This document shows, in pieces, positions 48,621 through 59,647 of a stretch of DNA of 64,000 bases (positions are counted from its first letter, which is position 1; each line of letters opens with the position of its first letter). The DNA is from Neoarius graeffei (Eukaryota > Chordata > Actinopteri > Siluriformes > Ariidae): assembly GCF_027579695.1 (NCBI RefSeq), contig NC_083587.1, forward strand, positions 186,001 to 250,000, in the 5' to 3' direction. Under the pieces are notes generated by a model. The model was not told the DNA's origin and ran no database searches. It saw nothing but the letters and a program-made list of their open reading frames with translations. The translations under genes and the position numbers were made by a program.

Positions 48621-48949
48621 CAGTATAATAGCCTAGTGGCCAGTGTTATTAATTAGCAGTTCTAAACACCGCCGAGTGGCCAGTCGGCATAGAGTGTGGA
48701 TACATAAAGAAACCCATCGAGTTGTTTTCTGATGGTTTCGGTCCTGTGTGTTTCTGCCACCACAGGAAACCCAACAACTAGTGAAGTGAGTAGTGAAGTG
48801 TGAATGCCTAAGGCCTAATGGATGTGCAGAGATCTTCTAACAGAGCCAGATGTGTCATTGCCAAGATCTGATTACTGGCAAGACTCTTCTTTAAATAGTT
48901 TAGATGCTTATTCATTCATCTTTCACATAATTGTATCTGAAGAATCAAA
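48621..48949. other. Non-coding spacer between Tc1-like scraps
   Basis: No coding or structural signal that I can support. Confidence 0.4.
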
Positions 48950-49135
48950 CTTACATTGTCTTGCAAAAGTGTTCATCTCCCTTCGTATTTGTCCTGTTTT
49001 GTCGCATTACAAGCTGGAATTAAAATGGATTTTTGGGGGTTAGCACCATTTGATTTACTCAGCATGCCTCCCACTTTAAAGGTGAAAACTGTTGTTTTAT
49101 TGTGACACAAACAATAATTAAGATGAAAAAACAAA
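48950..49135. mobile_element. Second Tc1-like end fragment
   Basis: TTGCAAAAGTGTTCATCTCC, TTTTGTCGCATTACAAGC and the following AT-rich part resemble the terminal region of another common fish Tc1-like family. It has no reading frame and no partner end. Confidence 0.45.
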
Positions 49136-49393
49136 CATCGAGAGGAGAGGCACATGATCTGCTTTGGTTTCTACGTTAGATTGATAAATGACATGATAAT
49201 ATTTAGGATTGTGATATTTAAATGACAATGGTTTTCACCCACCACATTTATCAATGCCCAATCATTGTTACGCTGTGATTGGCAAGATACAAACGTTTCA
49301 TGAATCACATGTGAACCCTGTCATATGATAATTTCTGCACTTTGATCTGCGCTGGTTTCTACATTAGATCCATAAATGAAGCATCTAATGTCA

Positions 49394-49465
49394 TCCTTGT
49401 TAGTATAGTGGACAGGATCTCTGCCTATCACGTGAAAGACTGGGGTTTGATTCCCTGAAGTGAAA
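49394..49465 (+). pseudogene. tRNA-Asp-like pseudogene, anticodon ATC
   Basis: TCCTTGTTAGTATAGTGG matches the 5' half of vertebrate tRNA-Asp(GTC), and GGGGTTTGATTCCC matches its T arm. The anticodon position (49427-49429) reads ATC instead of GTC, the B box has T for C56, the anticodon stem has a mismatch, and the 3' acceptor strand does not pair well. It is a decayed tRNA gene or tRNA-derived retroposon. Confidence 0.7.
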
Positions 49466-49647
49466 AGGAAAACTGAGAGTTCATTGCTGCCGGTGGGGAA
49501 TAAACCCAGCAGTGCTGCGGGAATAACCGCTGTGTCAGAGTCGCTGCTGGATCCTGATCTCGCCGCTGCTACAAATGAGCGTTTTGTGGGGATTTCCAAA
49601 CATTTAAACACAAACACCTTTCAATTATCGCGAGGTGGGCGGGGACT

Positions 49648-49685
49648 TCATGAATATTCATGAGGAAAGTGCCGCCTGATTGGCC
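49648..49685. promoter_or_regulatory. Perfect 16-bp palindrome next to a CCAAT box
   Basis: TCATGAATATTCATGA (49648-49663) is a perfect palindrome. Its ATGAATATTCAT core resembles the palindromic POU-factor MORE site. TGATTGGCCGG follows 15 bp later. Together they could be promoter elements, but no gene follows that I recognise. Confidence 0.35.
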
Positions 49686-49760
49686 GGTGAAGTCTTTCTG
49701 TTCCACCGCGTTGCTTTATGAGGAAGCGGTTTTGTTTGGTTCCGAACCCATCAGTCCGAG

Positions 49761-50030
49761 TCCAATAATTATTCTACCATCAGGAAAAGCAGCACAGAAT
49801 TTACTGTGATTGGTTTCAAATGCATTTTGTTGTGTTTCGTGGATTATTATCCATGAATAAAGTTGCTTTTCTTCAAAAGGAGTGAAATAAAAGATTTGTA
49901 CAAAACACAGGTTTATGGCCCAAACCAGCATTATGTAATAATTCATTTACTGTGTTTTGATCCAATCCTATAATTAGCCTCTGATCAGGAAAAGGAGCAC
50001 AAAATTTACTGTGATTGGTTTCAAATGATT
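49761..50030 (+). repeat. Direct repeat pair, about 70 bp each
   Basis: TCCAATAATTATTCTACCAT through TTTACTGTGATTGGTTTCAA (49761-49829) is repeated with changes at 49961-50030, 200 bp later. Each copy carries a forward and an inverted CCAAT motif. Confidence 0.8.
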
Positions 50031-50105
50031 ATAATTTCATTTTCAGTCAGACTTCAGATGAGCATTTTAGACGGATTTATTTGTGAATATATAGTTTTCA
50101 CATTT

Positions 50106-50332
50106 TCATAACAGGCTTATTAAATAAATATACAGCAATAATGTTCCAACAAATATTTTAATGAGTCTGAGTTTTGACTTTGACAGAGTTACTAACACAC
50201 CAAAGATCATTGCATCAGACAAAATAAATAAACACACACATATTAATGTGGGCGAGGTGGCCGAGAGGTTAAGGCAATGGACTGCTAATCCATTGTGCTC
50301 TGCATGCGTGGGTTTGAGTCCCACCCTCGTCG
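50106..50332 (+). repeat. Duplicated tRNA-Ser segment, copy A
   Basis: This 227-bp segment matches 62713-62943 almost base for base apart from its CA-rich part. It covers about 145 bp of 5' flank and the whole tRNA-Ser-like sequence. A RTGCCTGYYCTTTT linker follows in both copies, and SINE sequence starts directly after it in both. Confidence 0.92.
50251..50332 (+). tRNA. tRNA-Ser(GCT)-like gene, copy A
   Basis: An 82-nt sequence with the long variable arm of tRNA-Ser. The anticodon GCT is at 50284-50286, in ACTGCTAAT. The acceptor GGCGAGG pairs with CCTCGTC through one G-U. The A box GGCCGAGAGG has A where the usual sequence has T. The B box reads GGTTTGAGTCC, with T in place of the invariant C56, so this copy is probably weakly or not transcribed. 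A TTTT terminator follows at about 50344. It may be a pseudogene. Confidence 0.6.
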
Positions 50333-50334
50333 CA

Positions 50335-50610
50335 TGCCTGTTCTTTTGCATGTTCTCCCCGTGTCTGTGTGGGTTTCCTCCGGGTGCTCTGGTTTCCCCA
50401 ACAATCCAAAGACATGCAGTTAGGTTGACGTGGGGCGGGCTTGTGCTGAGTTGCCCTTGAGCAAGGTTCCGAACCCCTGGGCGCTCTGGGCTGCTCACTG
50501 GGTGTGTGCATGTGTTCACTGCTTCAGATGGGTTAAATGCAGAGGATGAATTTCACTGTGCTTGAAGTGTGCATGTGACGAATAAAGGTTTAAAAATAAA
50601 TATTAACATA
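50335..50610 (+). mobile_element. Headless V-SINE-core SINE fused to tRNA-Ser copy A
   Basis: Directly after the tRNA terminator the SINE starts in mid-core at GCATGTTCTCCCCGTGTC, with no tRNA-related head of its own. It ends with GCCCTTGAGCAAGGTTCC, GGGTTAAATGCAGAGGATGA and GTGACGAATAAAGGTTT, the same tail as the SINE at 46291-46698. Confidence 0.8.
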
Positions 50611-50745
50611 GAGTATATAAAATGCAATTTTAACAAACAAACAAAGGTTTAGGAAAAATGTAAACACCTGTACCTGAATTCATGACACCTTTTCTAGTTA
50701 TCTGTCCAAAGATCTGTACTATTAATTCAGATTTATTCCCTTTGC

Positions 50746-53700
50746 CTCGTCTCGTCTTCTTCCGCTTATCCAGGACCGGGTCGCGGAGGCAGCAGTCTAA
50801 GCATGGAAGCCCAAACTTCCCTTTCCCCAGACACCTCGGCCAGCTCCTCGGGAAGAACACCGAGGCGTTCCCAGGCCAGCCGAGAGACATAGTCCCTCCA
50901 GCGTGTCCTGGGTCTTCCCCGGGGCCTCCTCCCGGGGGGACATGCCTGGAACACCTCCCCAGGGAGGCGTCCAGGAGGCATCCGAAAAAGATGCCCGAGC
51001 CACCTCAGCTGGTTCCTCTCGATGTGGAGGAGCAGCGGCTCTACTCCGAGCTCCTCCCGAGTGACTGTGCTTCTCACCCTATCTCTAAGGGAGCGCCCAG
51101 CCACCCTGCGAAGGAAACTCATTTCAGCCGCTTGTATCCGCGATCTTGTTCTTTCTGTCATTACCCAAAGCTCATGACCATAGGTGAGAGTCGGAACGTA
51201 GATCGACCGGTAAATTGAGAGCTTCGCCTTTTGGCTCAGCTCCTTCTTCACCACGACGGACCGGTAAAGCGACCGCATCACTGCGGAGGCTGCACCGATC
51301 CGCCTGTCGATCTCACGCTCCATCCTTCCCTCACTCGTGAACAAGATCCCGAGATACTTAAACTCCTCCACTTGAGGCAGGACTTCTCCACCAACCTGGA
51401 GAGGGCAAGCCACCCTTTTCCGGTCGAGAACCATGGCCTCGGACTTGGAGGTGCTGATTCTCATCCCAGCCGCTTCACACTCGACTGCAAACCGCCCCAG
51501 TGCATGCTGAAGGTCCTGGTTTGAAGAAGCCAACAGGACAACATCATCCGCAAAAAGCAGAGATGAAATCCTGTGGTTCCCAAACAGGATTCCTTCCGGC
51601 CCCTGGCTGCGCCTAGAAATTCTGTCCATAAAAATTATGAACAGAACCGGTGACAAAGGGCAGCCCTGACGGAGTCCAACATGCACTGGGAACAGGTCTG
51701 ACTTACTGCCGGCAATGCGAACCAGACTCCTGCTCCGTTCGTACAGGGACCGGACAGCCCTTAGCAAAGAGCCCCGAACCCCATACTCCCGAAGCACCCC
51801 CCACAGAATACCACGGGGGACACGGTCGAATGCCTTCTCCAGATCCACAAAGCACATGTGGACTGGTTGGGCAAACTCCCATGAACCCTCGAGCACCCTA
51901 TGAAGGGTATAGAGCTGGTCCAGTGTTCCGCGACCAGGACGAAAACCGCATTGTTCCTCCTGGATCCGAGGTTCGACTATCGGTCGAATTCTCCTCTCCA
52001 GTACCCTGGAGTAAACTTTCCCTGGGAGGCTGAGAAGTGTGATTCCCCTATAATTGGAGCACACTCTCCGGTCCCCTTTCTTAAAAAGAGGGACCACCAC
52101 CCCAGTCTGCCACTCCAGAGGCACTGTCCCCGACCGCCACGCGATGTTGCAGAGGCGTGTCAACCAAGACAGCCCCACAACATCCAGAGACTTGAGATAC
52201 TCAGGGCGGATCTCATCCACCCCCGGTGCCTTGCCACCGAGGAGCTTGCAAACCACCTCAGTGACTTCGGCTTGGGTAATGGACGAGTCCACCTCTGAGT
52301 CATCAGCCTCAGTCTCCTCAGTGGAAGACATGACGGTGGGATTGAGGAGATCCTCAAAGTATTCCTTCCACCGCCCGACAATGTCCCCAGTCGAGGTCAA
52401 CAGCTCCCCACCCGCACTGTAAACAGTGTTGGCAGAGTACTGCTTCCCCCTCCTGAGGCGCCGGACGGTTTGCCAGAATTTCTTCGAGGCCGACCGATAG
52501 TCCTTCTCCATGGCCTCCCCGAACTCCTCCCAGTTCCGAGTTTTTGCCTCCGCAACTGCCCGAGCTGCAGCACGCCTGGCCTGCCGATACCCGTCGACTG
52601 CCTCAGGAGTCCCGGAGGTCAACATGGCCCGATAGGACTCCTTCTTCAGCTTGACGGCATCCCTTACTTCCGGTGTCCACCACCGGGTTCGGGGATTGCC
52701 GCCACGACAGGCACCGGAGACCTTGCGGCCACAGCTCCGAACAGCTGCGTCCACAATGGAGGTAGAGAACATGGTCCACTCAGACTCAATGTCCCCCGCC
52801 TCCCTCGGAAGCTGGGAAAAGCTCTCCCGGAGGTGGGAGTTAAAGACCTCCCCAACAGAGTGCTCGGCCAGACGTTCCCAGCAGACCCTCACCATACGTT
52901 TGGGCCTGCCAGGTCTGTCCAGCTTCCTCCTCCGCCAGCGGATCCAACTCACCACCAGGTGGTGATCAGTTGACAACTCAGCCCCTCTCTTCACCCGAGT
53001 GTCCAAGACATAGGGTCGGAGATCAGATGACACGACTACAAAGTCGATCATCGACCTCCGACCTAAGGTGTCCTGGTGCCACGTGCACTTATGGACACCC
53101 CTATGCTCGAACATGGTGTTCGTTATGGACAAACTGTGACTAGCACAGAAGTCCAATAACAAAACACCACTCGGGTTCAGATCGGGGAGGCCGTTCCTCC
53201 CAACCACGCCCCTCCAGGTGTCACTGTCATCGCCCACGTGAGCATTGAAGTCCCCCAGTAGCACAATGGAGTCCCCAGTCTGAGCACCCCTCAGTACCTC
53301 TCCCAGGGACTCCAAGAAGGCCGGATACTCTATACTGCTATTTGGCCCGTAGGCACAAACAACAGCAAGAGCCCTCTCCCCAATCCGAAGGCGCAGAGAG
53401 GCGACCCTCTCGTTCACTGGGGTAAACTCCAACACATGGCGGCTGAGCTGGGGAGCTATAAGGAAGCCCACACCAGCCCGCCGCCGCTCACCATGGGCGA
53501 CTCCAGAGAAGTGGAAAGTCCAGCCCCTCTCGAGGAGCTGGGTTCCAGAGCCCAAGCTGTGCGTGGAGGTGAGCCCGACTATCTCTAGCCGGTACCTCTC
53601 AACCTCCCGCACAAGCTCAGGCTCCTTCCCCCCCAGCGAAGTGACATTCCATGTCCCAACAGCCAGCCGCTGTGTCCGGGGGTCAGGTCGTCGAGGCCCC

Positions 53701-54108
53701 TGCCTTCGACTGCCACCCAATCCACACTGCACCAAACCCCTACTGCTACCTCTGTGGGTGGTGAACCCACAGGAGGTCGGGCCCACGTCGCCTCTTCGGG
53801 CTGAGCCCGGCCGGGCCCCATGGGCAAAGGCCCGACCACCAAGCGCTCGCATACGAGCCCCAACCCCGGGCCTGGCTCCAGGGTGGGGCCCCGGCTGCGT
53901 CCTACCGGGCGACGTCACGGTCCTGGATTTTTTCTCCATAGGGGTTTTTTGGTGAACTGCTCTTGGTCTGGCCTGTCACCTAGGACCTGTCTGCCTTGGG
54001 AAACCCTAACAGGGGCATAATGCCCCCGACAACATAGCTCCTAGGATCATTCAAGCACACAAACCCCTCCACCACAATAAGGTGGCAGTTCTAGGAGGGG
54101 CAGACTTT
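50746..54108 (-). mobile_element. Complete Rex3 (RTE clade) LINE
   Basis: A full-length non-LTR retrotransposon of 3363 bp flanked by TTCCCTTTGC at 50736-50745 and 54109-54118 (10-bp target duplication). From right to left it has a 169-bp 5' UTR, one 1057-codon frame with endonuclease and RT, and a 20-bp 3' part ending GACGAGACGAG. Two short sites that I know as the standard Rex3 RT primer sites (near 51650 and 52095) are both present, so the Rex3 name is well supported. No stop or frame change is seen: this copy may be active or very young. Confidence 0.95.
50766..53939 (-). CDS. rex3 pol: Rex3 endonuclease / reverse transcriptase, 1057 residues, intact
   Basis: This polyprotein nicks target DNA and copies its own RNA into the genome. 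An Arg/Gly/Pro-rich leader spans residues 1-90. The endonuclease (about 91-330) shows TWNVTSLGG at 96-104, [19 protein letters not shown] and [11 protein letters not shown] linker rich in [15 protein letters not shown] follows. The RT (about 600-850) shows [63 protein letters not shown] and [13 protein letters not shown], the catalytic FADD. The C-terminal part keeps [11 protein letters not shown] and [11 protein letters not shown]. The start was set at [10 protein letters not shown] because the 5' UTR lies upstream and no earlier ATG is in frame near it. GC and CpG content is much higher than in the flanks. Confidence 0.94.
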   Translation of the reverse strand: MEKKSRTVTSPGRTQPGPHPGARPGVGARMRALGGRAFAHGARPGSARRGDVGPTSCGFTTHRGSSRGLVQCGLGGSRRQGPRRPDPRTQRLAVGTWNVTSLGGKEPELVREVERYRLEIVGLTSTHSLGSGTQLLERGWTFHFSGVAHGERRRAGVGFLIAPQLSRHVLEFTPVNERVASLRLRIGERALAVVCAYGPNSSIEYPAFLESLGEVLRGAQTGDSIVLLGDFNAHVGDDSDTWRGVVGRNGLPDLNPSGVLLLDFCASHSLSITNTMFEHRGVHKCTWHQDTLGRRSMIDFVVVSSDLRPYVLDTRVKRGAELSTDHHLVVSWIRWRRRKLDRPGRPKRMVRVCWERLAEHSVGEVFNSHLRESFSQLPREAGDIESEWTMFSTSIVDAAVRSCGRKVSGACRGGNPRTRWWTPEVRDAVKLKKESYRAMLTSGTPEAVDGYRQARRAAARAVAEAKTRNWEEFGEAMEKDYRSASKKFWQTVRRLRRGKQYSANTVYSAGGELLTSTGDIVGRWKEYFEDLLNPTVMSSTEETEADDSEVDSSITQAEVTEVVCKLLGGKAPGVDEIRPEYLKSLDVVGLSWLTRLCNIAWRSGTVPLEWQTGVVVPLFKKGDRRVCSNYRGITLLSLPGKVYSRVLERRIRPIVEPRIQEEQCGFRPGRGTLDQLYTLHRVLEGSWEFAQPVHMCFVDLEKAFDRVPRGILWGVLREYGVRGSLLRAVRSLYERSRSLVRIAGSKSDLFPVHVGLRQGCPLSPVLFIIFMDRISRRSQGPEGILFGNHRISSLLFADDVVLLASSNQDLQHALGRFAVECEAAGMRISTSKSEAMVLDRKRVACPLQVGGEVLPQVEEFKYLGILFTSEGRMEREIDRRIGAASAVMRSLYRSVVVKKELSQKAKLSIYRSIYVPTLTYGHELWVMTERTRSRIQAAEMSFLRRVAGRSLRDRVRSTVTREELGVEPLLLHIERNQLRWLGHLFRMPPGRLPGEVFQACPPGRRPRGRPRTRWRDYVSRLAWERLGVLPEELAEVSGEREVWASMLRLLPPRPGPG

Positions 54109-54118
54109 TTCCCTTTGC

Positions 54119-54296
54119 AGACTTTTTAATTCAAATCAATGTCTTTAAGTGTCAGATAGAAGCACATCCTGGCTGATCGCTTCATCAGGGGGAAATGGGG
54201 GAACTGTCCTTAAACTGCTCACACACACAAAATACATTATGATTTAATGCTGTGGCAAAATACAGACAGATAATAATCAGCAATTATTGGTTGATA
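54119..54296. other. Spacer right of the Rex3 insertion
   Basis: Ordinary AT-rich DNA, no signal seen. Confidence 0.4.
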
Positions 54297-54664
54297 GTGA
54301 TGGCCGTCTGAAGCCGAGGCTCCGAAGCGCGTGCCAAGTATAAGGGGGCGTGGCAGATGACACCCCGCCTCGAGGCATGGCTCGTTCGGAAGAAAACCAC
54401 GTGAGGGAACCACGTGAAGCTGGGGATGGAATTTCTAAGAAAAGGAATCGCCTCAATCCAAACACAGTGAAAAAAAATTGTTCCTCAACAAGAATCAATA
54501 AAGGTTCCCCTAAAAGTTACTCTGTGCACTGCACGGCTGCAGTAGCACTCACAGTCCCATCACACAAGCACTGAACACAAAGCTTACTCCCTTTATGTTT
54601 ATGTACACCTTTTTATTGTGCAGACAAAATTATACTGACCATAAATCCATAGAAAGAGACAAAG

Positions 54665-54701
<37 letters not shown>

Positions 54702-55072
54702 CAGAGGGTCAACACCAAATAACATCCAGGTAAATAAGTAAAACAAACAAGCAAAAAAAAAAAATCTGATGACATAAGTTATTTTAAAATGGAACATTGT
54801 GCAAATTACTGTACCTGCAAATAATAATGTAAAGTGGCAGAACATTGACGTGAGGTAGAAATTAAACATGCTGTACATTTCTCTTAGCAGTAGGTCGCTA
54901 GTGAAGTCTGCTGAATGAGAGTCTGAGTAATGAACCTTTTAGTGAATCACAACTGAGGCCTTGTTTATCATGGGTCATGTGGTTTTCTGCTCAACGATAC
55001 AAAGCCTCAAAGCGGAGCTTCATCTGCCCCCTTATTCTTGATACGCGCTTCGAAGTCTCATTTGGCCATCAC
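54297..55072. mobile_element. Non-autonomous inverted-repeat DNA element
   Basis: GTGATGGCCGTCTGAAGC at the left and its diverged inverse at the right (ending CATTTGGCCATCAC) are terminal repeats. The CGAAGCGCGTNNCAAG-ATAAGGGGGC segment inside them matches over about 60 bp. The interior encodes nothing. GTGATGGCC-type ends suggest hAT, but an 8-bp target duplication is not visible. Confidence 0.75.
54664..54691. repeat. (TG)n microsatellite
   Basis: About 14 TG units inside the inverted-repeat element, followed by a GA-rich run. Confidence 0.95.
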
Positions 55073-55792
55073 GATCTTTAAACAGTGATATCAATTAAAA
55101 CTATGGTCAGGTTAAGGTAGGACAACAAATGCAAGTGTATGTTGATCTTTGTGGAGTTTATTAAATATATAGCTCAGTAACTGGAAAGCAGAGGTGGAAA
55201 GTAACGAATTACATTACTCGCGTTACTGTACTTGAGTAGCTTTTTTGTGTACTTATACTTTTTCAAGTAATTTTAAAGAGTGTACTTTTACTTTTACTTA
55301 AGTATGTTTTCTTTTAAGTAGTGTACTTTAGTACATTTTACATCACAACCGTTACTGAGTAAAAAAATAAATAAATAAAAAATTTAAAAAAGGCTAAAAC
55401 GGAGAAGGGGAAATGCGTTCTGGAAATGAATCACAGGAAGGACAGTTGTCGTGCGCGCGAGTCTCACACAGACGATGGCAGACATGCACCAGCGCTTTAA
55501 GGGGGGGGGCTTCGGGGGGCTCAATCCCCTGGGCCACAGCCAATCAGGGGCCTTGTAATATTAATAAAATAATAAACTGTCGGAATCGTGGGCCTACATT
55601 AATGTACGGATAGAAATAAGGTTAGAAATAAATGAGCGCACAGTAGCCTGCTGTAAGAGACATGGTGGATGTGGTTCGCGAAACGAACACCCACAACTGT
55701 ACCAGAATAAAATGTAACAAAATGTAACGTCACGCACAAAAGCGCGCCAAAGACTGCAGACTACTGAGACACAAATTTAGAGGCTTTGAAAG

Positions 55793-55910
55793 ATGAAGCG
55801 TTCACATGTTAGCGGGGCGCATAAAAGGAAAAAAAGAGAGAGATGCAGGTAATGATAGAATCGTTGCCTAAAGTCACAGACTTTTTTAAGGCAAGGATCA
55901 CCAATCTGTT
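55793..55910 (+). pseudogene. Start of a DUF4371-type hAT reading frame
   Basis: MKRSHVSGAHKRKKRERE, then a break and ESLPKVTDFFK, resembles the usual N-terminus of ZMYM1-like hAT transposases in fish. It ends in ordinary sequence. A similar N-terminus occurs at 63590. Confidence 0.5.
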
Positions 55911-56756
55911 CAGAATATCAGCTACTTATCAGTTATCAGCCTACCAGCAGCTAGGCTATGTGCAGCTAGGCTAGATATGCTATGATCTGTCCAACAGTAA
56001 AATAAATCAGTTGTGATTTGAATACGTGTCGTGTGATTTGAGTTATAATCCTGTTAGTATAATAGCATATTTCAATGGGGATAATAAAATGTCTAAAACG
56101 GCATCTACTGAAGAAATTGATGAAAAGATTGTAGCCTATAATTTTCACAGTTCGGGCAGCAGACAGAGTAAGCATACGGAGGGGAATAGCAATACAAAGC
56201 TAGCACAGATCCACATTTCTCGCTAGCTGTGTTGGGTGTGCTGTTAACCCGTGTGGATTTAAGTGAAATACTTGAGAAGTTCTGTGGTCAAGACAGCGTT
56301 TTAAGATAAGAACACTTGATTATTAATGTTTGCCCACCATGGCTTGTTGTTGACGAAAGGCCCACATGATTTTGCCTTATGCAGCTACTGCTAGCGTCAT
56401 GCTTTGAACTAGGTTAAGCTCATTTGCGCTAAAGGATGGGTTTATTGAAGGACTTTGATGTAGCTAGTTTCTTTTTAAAAAATCGTATGCTCAAAACAGT
56501 ATGCCCGTGTTCATCATGTTTAACTTTTTTCTTGATGGAGTGCGTGAAATATTGTTGCAAGTGGTATTTCGATGCAGTCATGTCAAAAAGGCAGTTGAAT
56601 GCACAGTCTTATTCAAGGAGAAGGAAGACTTGCATGATGCTTGAACATAGATCGGTAAAATAGACCCTAGTAGGACTTGGTTTCGTGTATTTCGGTCTGT
56701 AGAGTTATGAGTTTGGCCGCTGTCCATGGTGTTTACGTTTCATGTGGCCGCCGAGC

Positions 56757-57830
56757 CAAGTACCTTCATCATCATCATCATGTTCCCCTGCCAAAATTTA
56801 AACTCTCTAGGGGTGCTTCTGCTGTAGCAGTTGCAGCAGTTGCTCAAAGTTTGATTTGTCCATCATCATACGTCTTATCTGTTGGGTGTCTATGCCCAGC
56901 AGATTTTCCCATTTCATCCATTTGTAACCATTTTTGTCAAACAGGAGCTGCTTTTGCACTTGGTTATTGCCCATCCGGCAAACGTGAGCAATATATTTTA
57001 GTTGTTGTACATAGCAGGATAGTTTTATATCCTGGGTTCCTGTCAGTTTCCGGAGGTCAGCATTGGACATCTTGTAGCTCCAGTCTATATCTTCATTTGT
57101 AGTATTCTTTTGGTCAGGGGCATTCTTTCGTTTATATCCACCTTTAATCATTTTCCTTAGGAAGCCGTGCCACACTACCTCAATTTTGTGAATTTCACTG
57201 GATGATAGTTGCCATGCCTGTGTGCTGTACAGGAGACGAGATCGAATGCATGCCACTAGGAACTTTATACGGGTTTTTAATAGTATTCGGTGGTCGGTTA
57301 GAACATGTTTCAGTTCATTCCATTTCATGAATGCAGCACTTATCCTAGCATGCAGGAAGTGTGAGGATTCATCACAGTTGCTGACATTATAACCAAGATA
57401 TTTAAAGGTGCAGACGTTTTTAATATTAGTGCCGCCAAGGGAAATGATACTTGGTTTACATTTGATATCCTCATTGACGTTAAAAGCCATTGTTTCTGTT
57501 TTGACATATGATATTTGTAAACCAAAGCGGGTGTAGGTCTTATCATACAACTGAAGAATATTCTGAAGCTCCTCGATGGATCCAGCGAGTATGGCCTGAT
57601 CATCTGCGTATAGAATCTCTGTTATGCAACCCTCTCCTGATGCTCGTGCTTTCGTACGCATTTCTCTTGTGGATACCTCATTTGGAATGCAATATCTGAA
57701 CTTGAAGCCTGTATCTGGGTACAGTTTTGATATCTCATGCTGTGCAATCCTGACAACAAAGTCCATATAGATATTAAAAACTGATGGCGATTCTAGGGCA
57801 CCTTGTCTTGCAGTGAATGTTTGTTTTCAT
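56757..57830 (-). mobile_element. 5'-truncated LINE, RT C-terminal part
   Basis: The minus-strand frame of 319 codons (ORF 56807-57766) plus about 60 bp upstream holds RQGALESPSVFNIYMDFVVR and EILYADDQAI, RT motifs 4 and 5 with YADD. A long C-terminal region follows, with LLYSTQAWQLSSSEIHKIEV and GYKWMKWENLLGI. The 3' tail is (ATG)n, seen as CATCATCATCATCATG at 56766-56781. GCCGCCGAGC occurs at 56747-56756 and 57831-57840, a likely target duplication. The clade is undetermined (RTE-like tail). Confidence 0.8.
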
Positions 57831-58283
57831 GCCGCCGAGCTAATTTTATGTATTTTATTTTTTAAAAGGACTTGTCTGTAGGTGTGTGTGTTTTATGTTC
57901 ACAACACATAGGTCTACATTAGTGCACGCGCGCTTGTGTGGTTATCTCTGGCCACGCCCCTGTGTGAAAGTTACGCAGTATCACTGTCCTGTCCGTGGTA
58001 ATAATCAGAACCGGCTCTGTAACGATAATGCGCGCATTCTTCTCTCCCTCTGTGGTCGGATGTGTTGAGCGATGTGAGCGTGGGCCTTGTGCAGCTACAC
58101 TGAGCCAAACATAACCTATCGTAGGCTTCTAGGCTAATTACGCACTTACACTGTAAATGCTTGACACGTATTGCAAATAAAATAAGAGTGTTTTCCTGGC
58201 CAATGGTAAGGGTAGGGTTGACAGGTAGCCTATGAGGGGCCTAGCCCCTGGGCCACAGGTGTTGATAAAGCGCCCCTGCGGAC

Positions 58284-58497
58284 ATGGAGGAGACCGAGGA
58301 ACCTGTGGTGGACGACCCTGCAGAAAACGCAATTTCTTCCAGTAATGAAGTGCACCCCTGGCCCTACATACGTGATCACTTCAGCTTCGTAGAGAAAAGG
58401 GGTGACAGTTTCATTATGCAATGCAGATTGTGTGCCCAAGAAGACAACCATTGCGGCATACAAAAATTCGATGTCTAATCTGCGCAAGCATGTTGAG
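58284..58497 (+). pseudogene. BED zinc-finger exon of the hAT transposase
   Basis: The frame starts MEETEEPVVDDPAENAISSS and continues HPWPYIRDHFSFVEKRGDSF and MQCRLC. After a one-base frame change near 58435 it continues with KKTTIAAYKNSMSNLRKHVE. Together these give the W, C-x2-C and H of a BED finger. A GTAAGT splice donor follows at 58498. The downstream catalytic exon is not found. Confidence 0.7.
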
Positions 58498-59470
58498 GTA
58501 AGTATTGTCATTGGCATCATAATCACGGGCGCAGATACAGGATGGGACGGGTGGGATTCGTCCAACCCAGATTTAAATTCACCTCGTTCGGTCCCCCCCA
58601 CTTATAGGGAGGAAAAAACTTCTATGCTGTCTTTCTTTGCATAAGGCAAACCTCACGGAAAAATCAAAAGACTAATTACCATTTGGTTTATTGAGGTGCA
58701 CAGCAGTGTATACATAGTTGCAATGACTCACATAAAACAAAGCAAAGAATGATATTCGGTTGGTTGAGCTGCGCAGACTGCACAGGTTGCAAGCTCGAGC
58801 TTGGTTGCTATGGTTACCCACAACAAGTTTGACAGGCATATCGGGGTTGGGGTTGGTTTGCTGGCAGCTTTGTCCCCTCCAGTTTTTTGTCCCCCCCCAG
58901 TTTTTTGTCCCCCCCAGTTCAAAAAACATATCTGTGCCCTGATCATAATGTTTCCTTTCCATAGTAAAACCGACAATAGGCTGGTTATATTCCAAAAATA
59001 GTGGATGGCATTGCTAATGTTGAAGTAGCAACCTGTTGGTACTGTAACATAACGGTAACTAGTCTGTTATTTGGTTGACTAATCATGCAAGCAAGTTAGC
59101 TCGCCAACCTGATGTGATCAGTCCTCCTACCATTCTACATCCAACAGGCCAGAAAGGAATACTAAGCAAAATAAATAATGTTTGAATTGAATTGTTCAAT
59201 AACACACAGTGCACACAGGCAAGCTACGAGATTTTGGTGCAACATTTCACTTTCATATTTCGTGTACAATGCTTTGTGTGTGGTCAGGGCGATGTAAACG
59301 ACATGACTGTGTGTATTGACCTTTTTTGTTTGTCTCAGTTTTAATGCAGCATTATCCTAAGCATTCAATTTGATATACTTCCTTTAAATAAAACATCTGG
59401 GTTGAGATGTACATATATCCTTGTTTCCTCTTTTTTTTCATTTTTGCACAACACAATGGCGGCAGAAAAC
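58498..59470. other. hAT interior without coding signal
   Basis: No exon recognised. A 17-bp unit CAGTTTTTTGTCCCCCC is repeated about 2.5 times near 58880-58920. Confidence 0.4.
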
Positions 59471-59647
59471 ACCCATTGTTAAAAGTAACATTTTACTTTT
59501 ACTCAAAGTACATTTTAAATGATCTACTTTTTACTTTTACTTGAGTAGATTTTTTGTCTGGTAACTTTACTTGTACTTAAGTAAAATTTCATCAGAGTAA
59601 CAGTACTTGTACTTGAGTATAATATTTTAGTACTCTTTCCACCTCTG

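Larger units (their letters stand above)
55189..59647. mobile_element. hAT transposon with CAGAGGTGG ends, 4459 bp, gene broken
   Basis: CAGAGGTGGAAAGTAACG at the left and its inverse (CTTTCCACCTCTG) at the right bound the element. Both ends carry long runs of repeated ACTTTTACTT/AAGTAAAAGT-type sequence (55230-55340 and 59480-59640), the usual subterminal region of this common fish hAT group. Inside are a BED-finger exon, a short DUF4371-type start and a LINE fragment. The catalytic part of a transposase is not found. The flanking 8 bases do not match, so the target duplication is lost or the ends are misjudged by a few bases. Confidence 0.75.

Noticed and set aside
50682-53955. Plus-strand frames opposite Rex3
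   Set aside because: Shadows of the intact minus-strand frame in GC-rich sequence.
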